The notes under the pieces: model-generated
Told to the model about the DNA's origin: nothing
Seen by the model: the letters and a program-made list of their open reading frames with translations, nothing else
Database searches by the model: none
Shown here: one piece after another, positions 15,916-24,899 of the stretch
Layout: the number at the start of each line of letters is the position of its first letter
Position numbering within the stretch: position 1 is the first letter of the stretch
Translations under genes and position numbers: made by a program
NCBI GenBank assembly: GCA_040756415.1
Contig: JBFLYZ010000027.1
Coordinates: 1 to 43,626 of the forward strand
Direction of reading: 5' to 3'
From: JBFLYZ01 sp040756415
GTDB lineage: Bacteria; Bacteroidota; Bacteroidia; JADZBD01
DNA length: 43,626 nt

Positions 15916-16061
15916 TTTTGACCTTCCGTTTGGATCAGATAAAATTACTTCCCTTCACAGGAGGGAAATTTTTGCTCCGCCACAAGTTATTAACCCGGCC
16001 GTGTTGACAATTGCGGACCTAAAAGCGACCGTAAGTTCTAAGGGATAGAGAAGTTTCGATA

Positions 16062-16069
16062 TATATTTG
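16062..16069 (+). promoter_or_regulatory. -7 box of ftsE
   Basis: TATATTTG matches the -7 consensus exactly; the -33 side is weak. The box contains the TTG at 16067 that would otherwise extend the frame. Confidence 0.6.
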
Positions 16070-16087
16070 CCTCAGCGTTCAGGGAAT

Positions 16088-16780
16088 ATGGGTCTTGATA
16101 CGATAATACACCTGCAAAAGGTTTCAATTTTCCAGAAAAAAAACCTGGTGCTTGCCAATGTCAGCCTGGAGATCGACAAGGGCGAGCTGGTTTACCTGCT
16201 GGGCAAGACGGGCAGCGGCAAAAGCAGCCTGCTCCGCACCTTTTACGGTGATCTTCCGCTGGTTGACGGGGAAGGCAGCATTGCCGGCTTCAACCTGCGT
16301 ACGATCCGGCCGCGGGAGATACCTTACCTGCGCAGGAAGCTGGGCATCGTGTTCCAGGATTTTCAACTGCTTACCGACCGCAGCGTGAACGATAACCTGC
16401 TCTTTGTGCTGCGGGCAACCGGGTGGAAGGATAAAGAGCAGATGCGGGAACGCATGCAGCAGGTGCTCGACAAAGTAGGCCTGGGCACCAAAGGCTTTAA
16501 AATGCCCTATGAGCTGTCAGGAGGCGAACAGCAGCGCGTAGCCATCGCCCGCGCCCTGCTGAACGATCCCGAGGTGATCCTGGCCGATGAGCCAACAGGC
16601 AACCTTGACCCCGAAACTTCGGAAGGTATTGTTTCCCTGCTCCTGGAGATCAGCCGCAACGGCAGGGCCGTGCTGATCGCCACGCACGATATGATGATGC
16701 TGCAGAAGTTCCCCTCGCGCATCATCAAATGCGAGAACGGCATGATCACCGATTCCAGATCAGCTCAACCAGCCGCTTAG
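16088..16780 (+). CDS. ftsE: Cell-division ABC ATPase FtsE
   Basis: A 230-residue ABC ATPase of the FtsE/LolD size class. Walker A GKTGSGKS (39-46), Q-loop VFQDFQLL, signature LSGGEQQ (143-149), Walker B with ADEPTGNLD, and switch His in IATHD are all present. FtsE pairs with the membrane protein FtsX and controls peptidoglycan hydrolases during division. The ATG at 16088, preceded by AGGGA, is preferred to the in-frame TTG at 16067. No ftsX is next to it, which is common in Bacteroidota but leaves LolD/MacB-type ATPase as an alternative. Its last 35 bp overlap the 3' end of the convergent glycosyltransferase gene. Confidence 0.85.
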   Translation: MGLDTIIHLQKVSIFQKKNLVLANVSLEIDKGELVYLLGKTGSGKSSLLRTFYGDLPLVDGEGSIAGFNLRTIRPREIPYLRRKLGIVFQDFQLLTDRSVNDNLLFVLRATGWKDKEQMRERMQQVLDKVGLGTKGFKMPYELSGGEQQRVAIARALLNDPEVILADEPTGNLDPETSEGIVSLLLEISRNGRAVLIATHDMMMLQKFPSRIIKCENGMITDSRSAQPAA

Positions 16781-17870
16781 CGTTGGCTTTATTCGAAAAA
16801 TCACGCTGCAGTATTTCCTCCCTTTTCTTTACCTCCGCGGGATCAAAAGGAGTATCGAACAGCCGCTTCAGCTCGTCCGCCATCTCCTGAGCCGTATCGC
16901 GTACAACGCACAGCGCTTCCAGCCCCGTATTCATCACCATGGGCGGGTTGACCAGGCAATGCCGCCCGTTGTGCAAGGCAGCCAGCAGTTTCAGCTTGAT
17001 GCCCGTAGACTGAAACGTGGGCAGAATGTTCACCTGCGCGTTACGGACCATGTCATGCATCTGCTCCAGTGACAGGTCGGCAAAAAGCCTGACATGAGCG
17101 TGCTTTGCCGCTTCGCTCACCAGCTCCTCCGAAGGGTTGCTGCCGGCAATATAAAGGGGAATATCCAGGCCCCTGAAAATATTCCTGACCAGGAAAAGGG
17201 CAGCTTCGTTATTCTCGCCCACGGCCATATTACCATGGTAAAGCGCGTAATCGCCCCTGCCCGGCTTTACCCGCACCTGCTCATCGGGGTGAAACGCGGG
17301 AATGCAGGAAACATTTGTGTAGCGCGATGCAAGCTGGGCCGCATCGGCCGGTGAGATAGCCGCTATACGGTCGGCCCGCTCATACACCTTTTCAAAACGC
17401 TCCAGCTTCTTCGACTCGCGGCTGAAATACGAGCGCCTGAAGAACTTCTTCTCCACCCTGGCCAGGGCCGCATAGTATTCATGCTCGATATTGTGCGAAC
17501 GCACGATACGGGTCCTGCCGGGAAGGTAATCGGCCTGCAGGTAGTAGCAGCAGTGAAGGCCCTCGAAAAGGACGGGATGCCGGTCGCCCTGAAGCTTGGC
17601 GAGCAGCTCGGCCGAACTGCGCGTGGAAACGATGTACGGCAAGGCATTGAACACAAACCCGGTGCCCGACCTGCGCTTATAATAGTTCACGGTGGCGCAC
17701 ATCCGGTCAAGTGCGGGATCGCGGCTGCGCCCGTACTCGAAGCAGTGCAGGTGAATGCGCACACCCTCTTCCTGCAGGGCCCTGATCTTGAAGAACACAT
17801 CGATCACCCCGCCATAGCTGGGCGGAGACGGGATGTCGAATGAAACGATATGCAGGTGTTTTTCAGACAA
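16746..17870 (-). CDS. GT4-type glycosyltransferase
   Basis: A 374-residue GT-B-fold glycosyltransferase. The N-terminal domain begins LHIVSFDIPSPPSYGGVIDV, with the glycine loop of acceptor-side Rossmann folds; RSHNIEHEYY is typical of the family, and the C-terminal domain has FQSTGIKLKLLAALHNGRHC, the sugar-nucleotide-binding part. No membrane segment. It probably adds a sugar to a surface polysaccharide or lipid-linked precursor; donor and acceptor are unknown. It overlaps the end of the upstream glycosyltransferase gene by 8 bp, so the two form an operon. Confidence 0.88.
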   Translation of the reverse strand: MSEKHLHIVSFDIPSPPSYGGVIDVFFKIRALQEEGVRIHLHCFEYGRSRDPALDRMCATVNYYKRRSGTGFVFNALPYIVSTRSSAELLAKLQGDRHPVLFEGLHCCYYLQADYLPGRTRIVRSHNIEHEYYAALARVEKKFFRRSYFSRESKKLERFEKVYERADRIAAISPADAAQLASRYTNVSCIPAFHPDEQVRVKPGRGDYALYHGNMAVGENNEAALFLVRNIFRGLDIPLYIAGSNPSEELVSEAAKHAHVRLFADLSLEQMHDMVRNAQVNILPTFQSTGIKLKLLAALHNGRHCLVNPPMVMNTGLEALCVVRDTAQEMADELKRLFDTPFDPAEVKKREEILQRDFSNKANAKRLVELIWNR

Positions 17871-18981
17871 AGCGCGAGAACAGGTTGATCAGGTTACGTT
17901 CTTCATTCTCCCAATTATATTTCATGGCGGCACGTTTGCAGTTTTCCCTCCAGCGTTTTTGACCCGCCTCGTCATGCAGCATGGTCATGAGCCTTTCGGC
18001 TATGTGCCGCGGATCGTGGCCGGTGATCATCAGTCCCACCTCGAATTCAGAAAACACCTTTTTTATTTCCTCCAGCGGAGAGGCCAGCACGGGCACCCCA
18101 GCATGAATGTAATCGAACAGCTTGTTGGGAAGGCTGTAGCGGTAATTGCTGTTGGTATCCTTGTCGATGCTGAGCCCGACATCAGCCAGCCGGGTATAAC
18201 GCGCCAGCTCTTCGAGCGGCAGGCGGCCGATGAACTTAACCTTACCCGCAAGCCCCGGCTCCGAGGCCATAACTTTGAGTTTACTGACGATGTCGCCACC
18301 GCCAATGATCAGGAACAGGGCATCATCGATATAGCGCATGGCCTGAACAGCTTCCTCCACGCCCCTGTCGATATTGATCCCGCCTCCCTGTAAAAGGATG
18401 ATCTTCTTGTCGCCTGGCAGGCCCAGCTCCTGCCGGCTGAGCGCTGGCGTATCCGGCATGCGCGCTGGGACATTTCTAACCACCCCTACCTCCACCCCGT
18501 ATTCCTTATTGTAAATGGCAGCGATGGCGGGATTGACCGTAATGACATGCCGCAGACGCGGGAAACAAAAGCGCTCTATTCTTTTCCAGAAAGCTTTTTT
18601 AAAGGGGCTGCCCTGCAGCTCCGGCACTTCGCAGAAAAGCTCGTGCGAGTCGTAGACCAGCTCAGCGCCTTTGAGCCTGGCCGCGAGGTAATTGGGCAAA
18701 AGGGTATCCAGGTCGTTGGATACCAGCATATCCGCCCTCCGGAACAGCAGGAAGAAGAACAAACGCACGTTGAAGAACGCGTAGAACATAAATCCCCTGG
18801 TAAAAAACAATCTCATGCGGTGCGTGGCGTACGAACGCTGAAGCGGCAGGCTGCCGCCCAGGCGCCTGCCCACCAGCAGCACTTCGAAGCCCATGGTATG
18901 CAGCGTGGTGCAGGTGCGGTGCACCCTGTTATCCGTTACCAGGTCATTGATCACGGATACTATTACGCGCTTCTTTTTCAC
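17863..18981 (-). CDS. GT4-type glycosyltransferase
   Basis: A GT-B glycosyltransferase of about 372 residues from a GTG at 18981 (VKKKRVIVSVINDLVTDNRV, where such proteins usually start); a TTG at 19017 would add 12 residues of poor family fit. DSHELFCEVPEL is a hallmark of this subgroup, and the C-terminal donor site region shows LSIDKDTNSNYRYSLPNKLFD and AGVPVLASP. A hydrophobic patch (FFTRGFMFYAFFNVRLFFFLL) may let it sit on the membrane. First gene of a two-gene glycosyltransferase operon, divergent from murB. Product unknown, probably a cell-surface glycan. Confidence 0.87.
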   Translation of the reverse strand: MKKKRVIVSVINDLVTDNRVHRTCTTLHTMGFEVLLVGRRLGGSLPLQRSYATHRMRLFFTRGFMFYAFFNVRLFFFLLFRRADMLVSNDLDTLLPNYLAARLKGAELVYDSHELFCEVPELQGSPFKKAFWKRIERFCFPRLRHVITVNPAIAAIYNKEYGVEVGVVRNVPARMPDTPALSRQELGLPGDKKIILLQGGGINIDRGVEEAVQAMRYIDDALFLIIGGGDIVSKLKVMASEPGLAGKVKFIGRLPLEELARYTRLADVGLSIDKDTNSNYRYSLPNKLFDYIHAGVPVLASPLEEIKKVFSEFEVGLMITGHDPRHIAERLMTMLHDEAGQKRWRENCKRAAMKYNWENEERNLINLFSRFV

Positions 18982-19036
18982 GCCCTGAATGATGAATGCG
19001 AAGATATGAATATTCAACTATGGAAAACTTTTTGCG

Positions 19037-19044
19037 TAGTTTTG
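19037..19044 (+). promoter_or_regulatory. -7 box of murB
   Basis: TAGTTTTG, 34 nt before the murB ATG, matches TAnnTTTG. No convincing -33 element. Confidence 0.5.
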
Positions 19045-19078
19045 AAGCTGCCCTCCGGCTGTTCCTATTTTTATAACG

Positions 19079-20095
19079 ATGGAGATCATTGAAAATTGCC
19101 CGCTGCGTAAGCTGAACACGTTCGGCATTGACGCGAAAGCCCGTTTCCTGGTCGACCTGAACAGCACCGAGGAGATCAAAGAACTGCTTTCGACACCGCA
19201 ATTCCGGTCCATGCGCAAAATGGTGCTGGGAGGTGGCAGCAATGTGCTGTTCACCCGCGACTTTGACGGGGCTATCCTGAAGAACAACCTGAAAGGGATC
19301 GAGCTGATCAGGGAAGACAGCGAACACTGGTACCTGAAGGCCGCTGCCGGTGAGAACTGGCACGCCCTGGTGACGCATTGCATAGAGCAGGGCTATGCGG
19401 GCATCGAGAACCTCTCGCTCATCCCCGGCAACGCGGGAGCCGCTCCCATGCAGAACATAGGGGCTTATGGCGTAGAGCTGCAGGAGGTGTTCGAAGAGCT
19501 GGAAGCGCTGCATACCGGGAGCCTGGAGACCCGAATATTCTCCAATGCCGACTGCCGCTTCGGGTACCGCGACAGCATCTTCAAAAGAGAAGCGAAAGAC
19601 CGGTATATCATCACGTCTGTTACATTGCGGCTGAACAAAATTCCGAAATTCAATATCAGCTACGGGGCGATTGAAAAGGAACTGGAAGCAATGGGCATTG
19701 GCGAGCTTTCGATACAGGCTATCAGCAGGGCCGTTTGCAACATACGCAGGAGCAAGCTTCCCGACCCCTCCGAGGCGGGCAATGCGGGCAGCTTCTTCAA
19801 GAATCCCGTGGTGACCAACGCCCGGTTCGAAACGCTGAAAAATGACCATCCCGGCATAGTCGGCTACAGGAGCTCGGAAAATGAGACCAAGCTGGCCGCT
19901 GGCTGGCTGATCGAGCATGCCGGATGGAAAGGTTACCGGCAGGGCGATGCGGGCGTTCACCCAAAGCAGGCCCTGGTACTGGTGAACTACGGCCAGGCAA
20001 GCGGCCGCGAGATCATGGAGCTTTCGCAGCGCATCGCGGAAAGCGTAAAAGAGAAGTTCGGTGTGGAGCTCGAGCGGGAAGTGAATATCATATAA
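19079..20095 (+). CDS. murB: UDP-N-acetylenolpyruvoylglucosamine reductase
   Basis: A 338-residue FAD enzyme that reduces the enolpyruvyl product of MurA to UDP-N-acetylmuramate with NADPH, the second committed step of peptidoglycan synthesis. Visible motifs: GGGSNVLF (51-58) for FAD, LSLIPGNAGAAPMQNIGAYG, SIFKREAKDRYIIT, and NAGSFFKNP holding the catalytic Ser. The C-terminal EREVNII carries the conserved Glu. The length fits the E. coli-type (type I) MurB. The membrane sulfatase-fold gene follows after 10 nt, probably in the same transcript. Confidence 0.96.
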   Translation: MEIIENCPLRKLNTFGIDAKARFLVDLNSTEEIKELLSTPQFRSMRKMVLGGGSNVLFTRDFDGAILKNNLKGIELIREDSEHWYLKAAAGENWHALVTHCIEQGYAGIENLSLIPGNAGAAPMQNIGAYGVELQEVFEELEALHTGSLETRIFSNADCRFGYRDSIFKREAKDRYIITSVTLRLNKIPKFNISYGAIEKELEAMGIGELSIQAISRAVCNIRRSKLPDPSEAGNAGSFFKNPVVTNARFETLKNDHPGIVGYRSSENETKLAAGWLIEHAGWKGYRQGDAGVHPKQALVLVNYGQASGREIMELSQRIAESVKEKFGVELEREVNII

Positions 20096-20105
20096 AGTAA
20101 GCCCT

Positions 20106-22031
20106 GTGTTCAGCAAATCTCATTTCAGCTACCTGTTGAAAGTGTATGGTCTTGGCCTGCTTGCCCTGTTCCTGCTGCGGGCCGTGTTCATTATTTATCA
20201 CTTTTCGTCCATCACGCCTTTTTCTATTCCCTCCCTCGCACAATCCGTGCTTACCGGCCTGCTCTTCGACTCTGCCGTCATCGCTGTCACCCTGTTCATC
20301 CTTCTCCTTTTCGCCACGTGCGCTGGACTGATCGTAAAGCGGGCAAAGGATAAGGTGTTTTTTATCTCGGCCAACCTGGCCTTCGCCCTCATTTTCTTCG
20401 TCAACCTCACCGATGTATTCTTCTATAACCAGTTCGGCACGCGGCTCAACCTGCTGGCTACAGAGGCCGGCCAGGACCCGGGCAAGATATTTCCCAGCAT
20501 CTGGAAAACCTATCCCGTCATCCGCGCGTTGCTGGGCTATGCGGCACTCCTGTTCGTATTTGTACGCATTCACCGGAAAATATACCGGGCTGCCATCCAG
20601 GCGCCCGCTTACGGCCCCCGGTTCAAATGGGCCGGCATTTCATTCTTCACCATGGCCTCGCTTTCATTCCTGTACTACGGTCCCCCGCTCTGGACCTTGT
20701 CTGAGTTCTCCCACTCACCGGTGCTTAACCAGGCATCCATGAACGGGGTATATACCATCGCCAAATCCTGGCAGCAAATGCGGTATGATACGGACGTACC
20801 GGTATATGCCTATACCGATGATGCCACCGCGCTCAGGCACCTTCTCGATTCCATCGTGCAGCCGGGCGATTCGCTGCTCGATGAACGGGGATTCCGCTTT
20901 ATGAAAGGGGCAGACAGCTCCGGCCTGAAGCGAAAGAACATTGTGATCATCCTGATGGAAAGCTTTGGGGCCAGGTACATAGGCAAGCTGAATGAGGGTA
21001 AAGGGTTTTCACCGGCCTTTGACCGGCTGGCAGATGAAGGTATCTTCTGCACCCGCTTCAAGTCGAACGGGCCGCGCACCCAGAACGGGATCATAAGCAC
21101 CGTGTCGGGCTTCCCTTCCGTGCTCGGGGTTAACCTGCAGCGGAGAAAAGGAGTGAACGAGTTCCACACCCTGGCCGGTATATTGCTCGGCAGGGGTTAT
21201 GCCTCCAGGTTCATACACAACGGCCATGCCGATTACGATGACATGGACAAGTTCATGCGGCAGGGCGGCTTTCAGGAGATCGTGGATGCGGACGATTACA
21301 CGCACTGGCGTGTAAAGAACGAGTGGGGCGTGAGCGATGAGGACCTGTACGACAAGGCCTATGAAATGATCTGGAATACCGATGGCAGGCCGGTGCTATC
21401 GGTACTGCTGACCATGAGCAACCACAGCCCTTACGATATACCGGAAGCTTTCCGCAAGGCGCACCCCGAAACGAAGCAGATGACCCCGCAGCAGGCCTCG
21501 TTCTATTACAGCGATCACGCGCTGGGCAATTTCATCAGCAAATGCAGGCAGCACCCGCAATACAGCGAAACGCTGTTCGTTATCCTGGCCGACCATGGCG
21601 AGGCCTACGATCCCGTGGATAACGAGTATAAGATCTTCCATGTGCCCTGCCTTTTCCTGAATTTCAGCGCTGGCCGGGGCGTCTTCGGCAAGGCCGCCTC
21701 GCAGTGCGACATTCCCGCCACCCTGCTGGCCGAGCTCAATTACCGCGGCAATTACCATTTTATCGGTCAGAACATCTTCGATAAGAGCTACAGGCCCTAC
21801 GCCTTTTCACGCTCGTACGGAAATGACGTGTACCTGTGTACGGACAGCATCCTGGTCAAGTATTTTTTTGAAACGGATAAGGCCGAGTTCTACCGCCTGG
21901 GGGCCGACCAGTACCTGAAGCCAGCAGGGGCGATCAGCCAGAGCACGAAAGAGAACATGGTCCTTTTCACACGGCACTACATGCAATCGCTGTCGGCCAT
22001 ATTCCGGAAAGGCAAATACCGGTTCAATTAA
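20106..22031 (+). CDS. LTA-synthase-like membrane phosphatase-fold transferase
   Basis: A 641-residue protein with about five N-terminal membrane segments (roughly 10-30, 38-62, 80-100, 135-155, 178-198) and a C-terminal periplasmic alkaline-phosphatase-superfamily domain. Expected metal and catalytic residues: E285 in LMESFGARY, nucleophile T325 in GPRTQNGIIS, H440 in SNHSPYDIP, and DHGEAYD (496-502). The family includes LtaS and the OpgB/phosphoglycerol and phosphoethanolamine transferases. In this presumably Gram-negative cell it more likely modifies a glycan or lipid than makes lipoteichoic acid. The start is a GTG 10 nt after murB. Its stop overlaps that of the convergent DinB gene by 3 bp. 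Confidence 0.88.
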   Translation: MFSKSHFSYLLKVYGLGLLALFLLRAVFIIYHFSSITPFSIPSLAQSVLTGLLFDSAVIAVTLFILLLFATCAGLIVKRAKDKVFFISANLAFALIFFVNLTDVFFYNQFGTRLNLLATEAGQDPGKIFPSIWKTYPVIRALLGYAALLFVFVRIHRKIYRAAIQAPAYGPRFKWAGISFFTMASLSFLYYGPPLWTLSEFSHSPVLNQASMNGVYTIAKSWQQMRYDTDVPVYAYTDDATALRHLLDSIVQPGDSLLDERGFRFMKGADSSGLKRKNIVIILMESFGARYIGKLNEGKGFSPAFDRLADEGIFCTRFKSNGPRTQNGIISTVSGFPSVLGVNLQRRKGVNEFHTLAGILLGRGYASRFIHNGHADYDDMDKFMRQGGFQEIVDADDYTHWRVKNEWGVSDEDLYDKAYEMIWNTDGRPVLSVLLTMSNHSPYDIPEAFRKAHPETKQMTPQQASFYYSDHALGNFISKCRQHPQYSETLFVILADHGEAYDPVDNEYKIFHVPCLFLNFSAGRGVFGKAASQCDIPATLLAELNYRGNYHFIGQNIFDKSYRPYAFSRSYGNDVYLCTDSILVKYFFETDKAEFYRLGADQYLKPAGAISQSTKENMVLFTRHYMQSLSAIFRKGKYRFN

Positions 22032-22555
22032 TCGATCTCGGGCAGGTACCTGGTGCGGAGCACGTGCAGGTGATGCAGCTCGTGCCCGGATATCACGTAG
22101 ATGAGCGAGCGTACGGTCATATCCCACTTGTTGGCCCTGCCCCTGCGCATAAGCGCCTCTTCATCAAAATGGCGGAACAGCAGGATGTTGGATTCGCGCA
22201 CCAGGCCGAATTCGTGGGCGATATCGTAGAGCGTACGCTTGTTATAGTTGGCGTGAGGGGCATAGATGTTCTGATCATAGCCCGGCAGCTCCACCTTGTC
22301 GTTGCGCGCGAAACGCAGCGCCCGGTAAGCCAGTATACGCTCCGTGTCGATGATGTGGCCGATCACATCCTTTACCGACCATTTATCCGGGGCGTAAGCG
22401 AAATTCTCTTTTTCCTCGGGTATGTTCGACAGGATGGACTGCAGGTCGAGTATGGAGTCCTGCAGCTTTTTGAGCACGGTATCACCGGGCACCAGCCGTA
22501 TATACTGCTCGAAATATTCCGGGTATTCAGCGGAAGAGGGGCGCCTGATGATCAT
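22028..22555 (-). CDS. DinB-family four-helix metal-binding protein
   Basis: A 175-residue DinB_2-type helical bundle. Metal-ligand His residues sit as in the family: H67 in VIGHIIDTE and the cluster in SGHELHHLH (158-164). Relatives include thiol-transfer enzymes (bacillithiol or mycothiol S-transferases) and proteins of unknown activity, so the reaction is not assignable. Its ATG overlaps the stop of the M3 peptidase gene (ATGA), making it the last gene of a three-gene operon with DUF5606 and the peptidase. Confidence 0.9.
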   Translation of the reverse strand: MIIRRPSSAEYPEYFEQYIRLVPGDTVLKKLQDSILDLQSILSNIPEEKENFAYAPDKWSVKDVIGHIIDTERILAYRALRFARNDKVELPGYDQNIYAPHANYNKRTLYDIAHEFGLVRESNILLFRHFDEEALMRRGRANKWDMTVRSLIYVISGHELHHLHVLRTRYLPEID

Positions 22556-24276
22556 GAGTGTAAGCGATTGAGCTCGGACTTTACAAACCCGATGAGCTCC
22601 TTTACATAATCGGGCGAAAAACCGAAACGTATACCGGCAGCCTCGTAGATCTCGGGGATGGAACGGGTGTATCCCAGCCGGAGGGCATTGCTGTAATTTT
22701 CCACCGCCTGGCTGGCGTTGCGCTTATAATTCCTCCATACCGCTATGGCTCCCAACTGCGCGAAACCATACTCGATATAATAGAAGGGGACCTCGAAGAT
22801 GTGAAGCTGTGCCTGCCAGGTGCGGGCAGCGGCTTCCGTGTAACCGCTCCAGTCCACTTCCCTGCTGGAAAACTCAGCGCCCAACTGCATCCAGTAAGCG
22901 TTACGCTGCTGCACCGTGTGCTCGGGATTCTCGTATAACCAGTGCTGGAACTTATCCACGCGGGCTATCCAGCTCAGGCCGCGCAGCACCTTCTCGAGCT
23001 GCTCGAACCGGGCCCGCCTGAGCTCGTCCTGCTCCGGGTAAAAAACATCCCAGTGCTCCATCGACATAAGCTCCATGGCCATGGAGGCCAGCTCAGCGAT
23101 CTCTGAGGTCAGCGATTTAAAGGCGGTGAGCTCCAGGTCGCGGCTCAGGAAGGAATGCACCGCGTGCCCGCCTTCATGCACCATGGTCACCAGGTCGCGC
23201 TGCGAGCCTACCGAGTTCATAAAAATGAAGGGCACTCCAATCTCGTCAAGCGTATAATTGTATCCGCCCGGGGCTTTGCCCTTACGCGAATCCAGGTCGA
23301 AATAGCCCATCTGGTCCATGATCTCGAGGCGCTCGGCAAAATAGGGGCTCACGCGCTGAAAGCATTCGATGGACTTGCCGATCAGCTCCCGCGCATCGCT
23401 GAACGGGCGCAATGCCGGCTTGCCCGAAGGATCCACTTCCGTATCCCAGGGCCGGAGCGATTCCAGGCCCAGTTGTTTTTTCCGCGCCCGGTCGAACTCT
23501 TCCACTACGGGCACGATCTCCCTGGCTATCGAATCATGAAAATCGAAACAGTCCTGCACGGTGTAATCAAAGCGGCCCAGTTGAGCGTGCTTGTAATCGC
23601 GGAAGTTCTCAAAGCCGGCATTGACCGCCACGCGGTGGCGAAGCCGGATGAGCCGCGTAAGCAGGTCGTTGAGCGCCTGCTCGTCCTGCCCCCTGCGCTG
23701 CTGCATCTTCATGAACACCTCCTCGCGGAGCCCGCGGTCAGGGCTTTTGAGCAGGGTGGCCGCCTTCTGCAAGGTCATCTCCTCTCCATTCACGGTCACC
23801 GTCATCAGGGCGTTGATGCTGCCGTATTTCTGGCTTTCGGTGGCGATCTCCACCATGAGCGGGATGTTCTCTTCGCGGAAAAGCTTCACGTTCTTACGCA
23901 CCGTACGCAAAAAGATCGCATACTTGTCGCTGTCGAGCTCCCGCACAAAAGGGCATTCGATGAGCTTTTTGCTGAAATCGTTGTGGTAAGGGGCCAGCCT
24001 GGGCTCGATCTGGGAAATAAAGAAATTATAGGAATCCACCCTGCCCTGGTCGGTGGTATCGCAGGTCATCTTAATGTAGCGCCAGGCCAGGTCCTCGTTA
24101 AAGACCGCATCCACCTCGCTCCAGTCGAGCAGCCACTGCTCCAGGTCGGCCACCGATCCGATGGAACGCTCTTTCAGGTTCCTGAAGTACTGCTCTACCT
24201 TTTCCCAGGAATCGATCTTCAGGTCATTAGGCAGAAAACGCCTCGGTGGTTTTACCGGGATCTCAATCGTGTTCAT
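22552..24276 (-). CDS. M3-family oligoendopeptidase
   Basis: A 574-residue zinc metallopeptidase of the M3 (PepF-like) family. The zinc site is HEGGH (367-371) within TMVHEGGHAVHSFL, with the downstream Glu in ELASMAMELMSMEH. No signal peptide, so it degrades oligopeptides in the cytoplasm. The length and the domain before the zinc site agree with PepF/M3B members. The start is ATG at 24276, 26 nt after the DUF5606 gene; the 3' end overlaps the DinB start. Confidence 0.93.
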   Translation of the reverse strand: MNTIEIPVKPPRRFLPNDLKIDSWEKVEQYFRNLKERSIGSVADLEQWLLDWSEVDAVFNEDLAWRYIKMTCDTTDQGRVDSYNFFISQIEPRLAPYHNDFSKKLIECPFVRELDSDKYAIFLRTVRKNVKLFREENIPLMVEIATESQKYGSINALMTVTVNGEEMTLQKAATLLKSPDRGLREEVFMKMQQRRGQDEQALNDLLTRLIRLRHRVAVNAGFENFRDYKHAQLGRFDYTVQDCFDFHDSIAREIVPVVEEFDRARKKQLGLESLRPWDTEVDPSGKPALRPFSDARELIGKSIECFQRVSPYFAERLEIMDQMGYFDLDSRKGKAPGGYNYTLDEIGVPFIFMNSVGSQRDLVTMVHEGGHAVHSFLSRDLELTAFKSLTSEIAELASMAMELMSMEHWDVFYPEQDELRRARFEQLEKVLRGLSWIARVDKFQHWLYENPEHTVQQRNAYWMQLGAEFSSREVDWSGYTEAAARTWQAQLHIFEVPFYYIEYGFAQLGAIAVWRNYKRNASQAVENYSNALRLGYTRSIPEIYEAAGIRFGFSPDYVKELIGFVKSELNRLHS

Positions 24277-24302
24277 TTCCTTGCGTATCTGGGCGGGCCT
24301 TA

Positions 24303-24836
24303 TTAAGAGCCGCCTCCTATCTTGCGCACACCGGTGGTCTTCTTCGCCACGTTCATATTGGCGTTAAGATGCTGCTTGGTTTCCGTATGCTGGTTGCTGA
24401 ACTTCTCTTTCGTATCATCGCCCTGCAGCAGCTTCTCATCCGTTTTTTCCGGCTCTTTGGTAAGCAGGTCGGTCTTTTGCAGGATATTGTACCATTGCAG
24501 GCACTTCCGGATGTCAGAAACGCGAACGCGGTCCTTATCGTATTCGGGCAGCACGGATTCAAAGTACTTTTTGAGCTCCTCGTCAGAAGATTTGTGGTCT
24601 ATGGCCGGGCCGCCTTTCTCTTTCTCGAATATACGCTTGTACACGTCCTTCAGCAGGATGTCCTCGCCCGTGGTAAAGACGCTGATCTCCTCCAGGCCGC
24701 TGATGCGGGAAGACGAGGAGGCGTTCATGCGCTTGCCATCGGTCAGCGATTCAACGATAAAGCCGTTAGTGGATTTGGCGATGACCTTGTGCAGCCCGCT
24801 GACGCCCGAGATGGAGATTACTTTGGTTAAATCCAT
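24303..24836 (-). CDS. DUF5606-domain protein
   Basis: A 177-residue cytoplasmic protein of a family found mainly in Bacteroidota. The N-terminal half holds the domain (VISISGVSGLHKVIAKSTNG, FIVESLTDGKRM, ISVFTTGEDILLKDVYKRI), which resembles a small beta barrel. The C-terminal half is a helix plus a polar Lys, Glu, Asn and Thr-rich tail that is probably disordered. Function unknown. First gene of the operon with the M3 peptidase and DinB protein, with a promoter box just upstream. Confidence 0.88.
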   Translation of the reverse strand: MDLTKVISISGVSGLHKVIAKSTNGFIVESLTDGKRMNASSSSRISGLEEISVFTTGEDILLKDVYKRIFEKEKGGPAIDHKSSDEELKKYFESVLPEYDKDRVRVSDIRKCLQWYNILQKTDLLTKEPEKTDEKLLQGDDTKEKFSNQHTETKQHLNANMNVAKKTTGVRKIGGGS

Positions 24837-24857
24837 TTTATTTTGATTTTAGGGTAG

Positions 24858-24865
24858 CAAATGTA
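24858..24865 (-). promoter_or_regulatory. -7 box of DUF5606 - M3 - DinB operon
   Basis: TACATTTG on the minus strand, 21 nt before the ATG at 24836. No strong -33 element. Confidence 0.55.
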
Positions 24866-24899
24866 CGAAAAAGGCCATGAATAGTACCATGGGCGGGCA

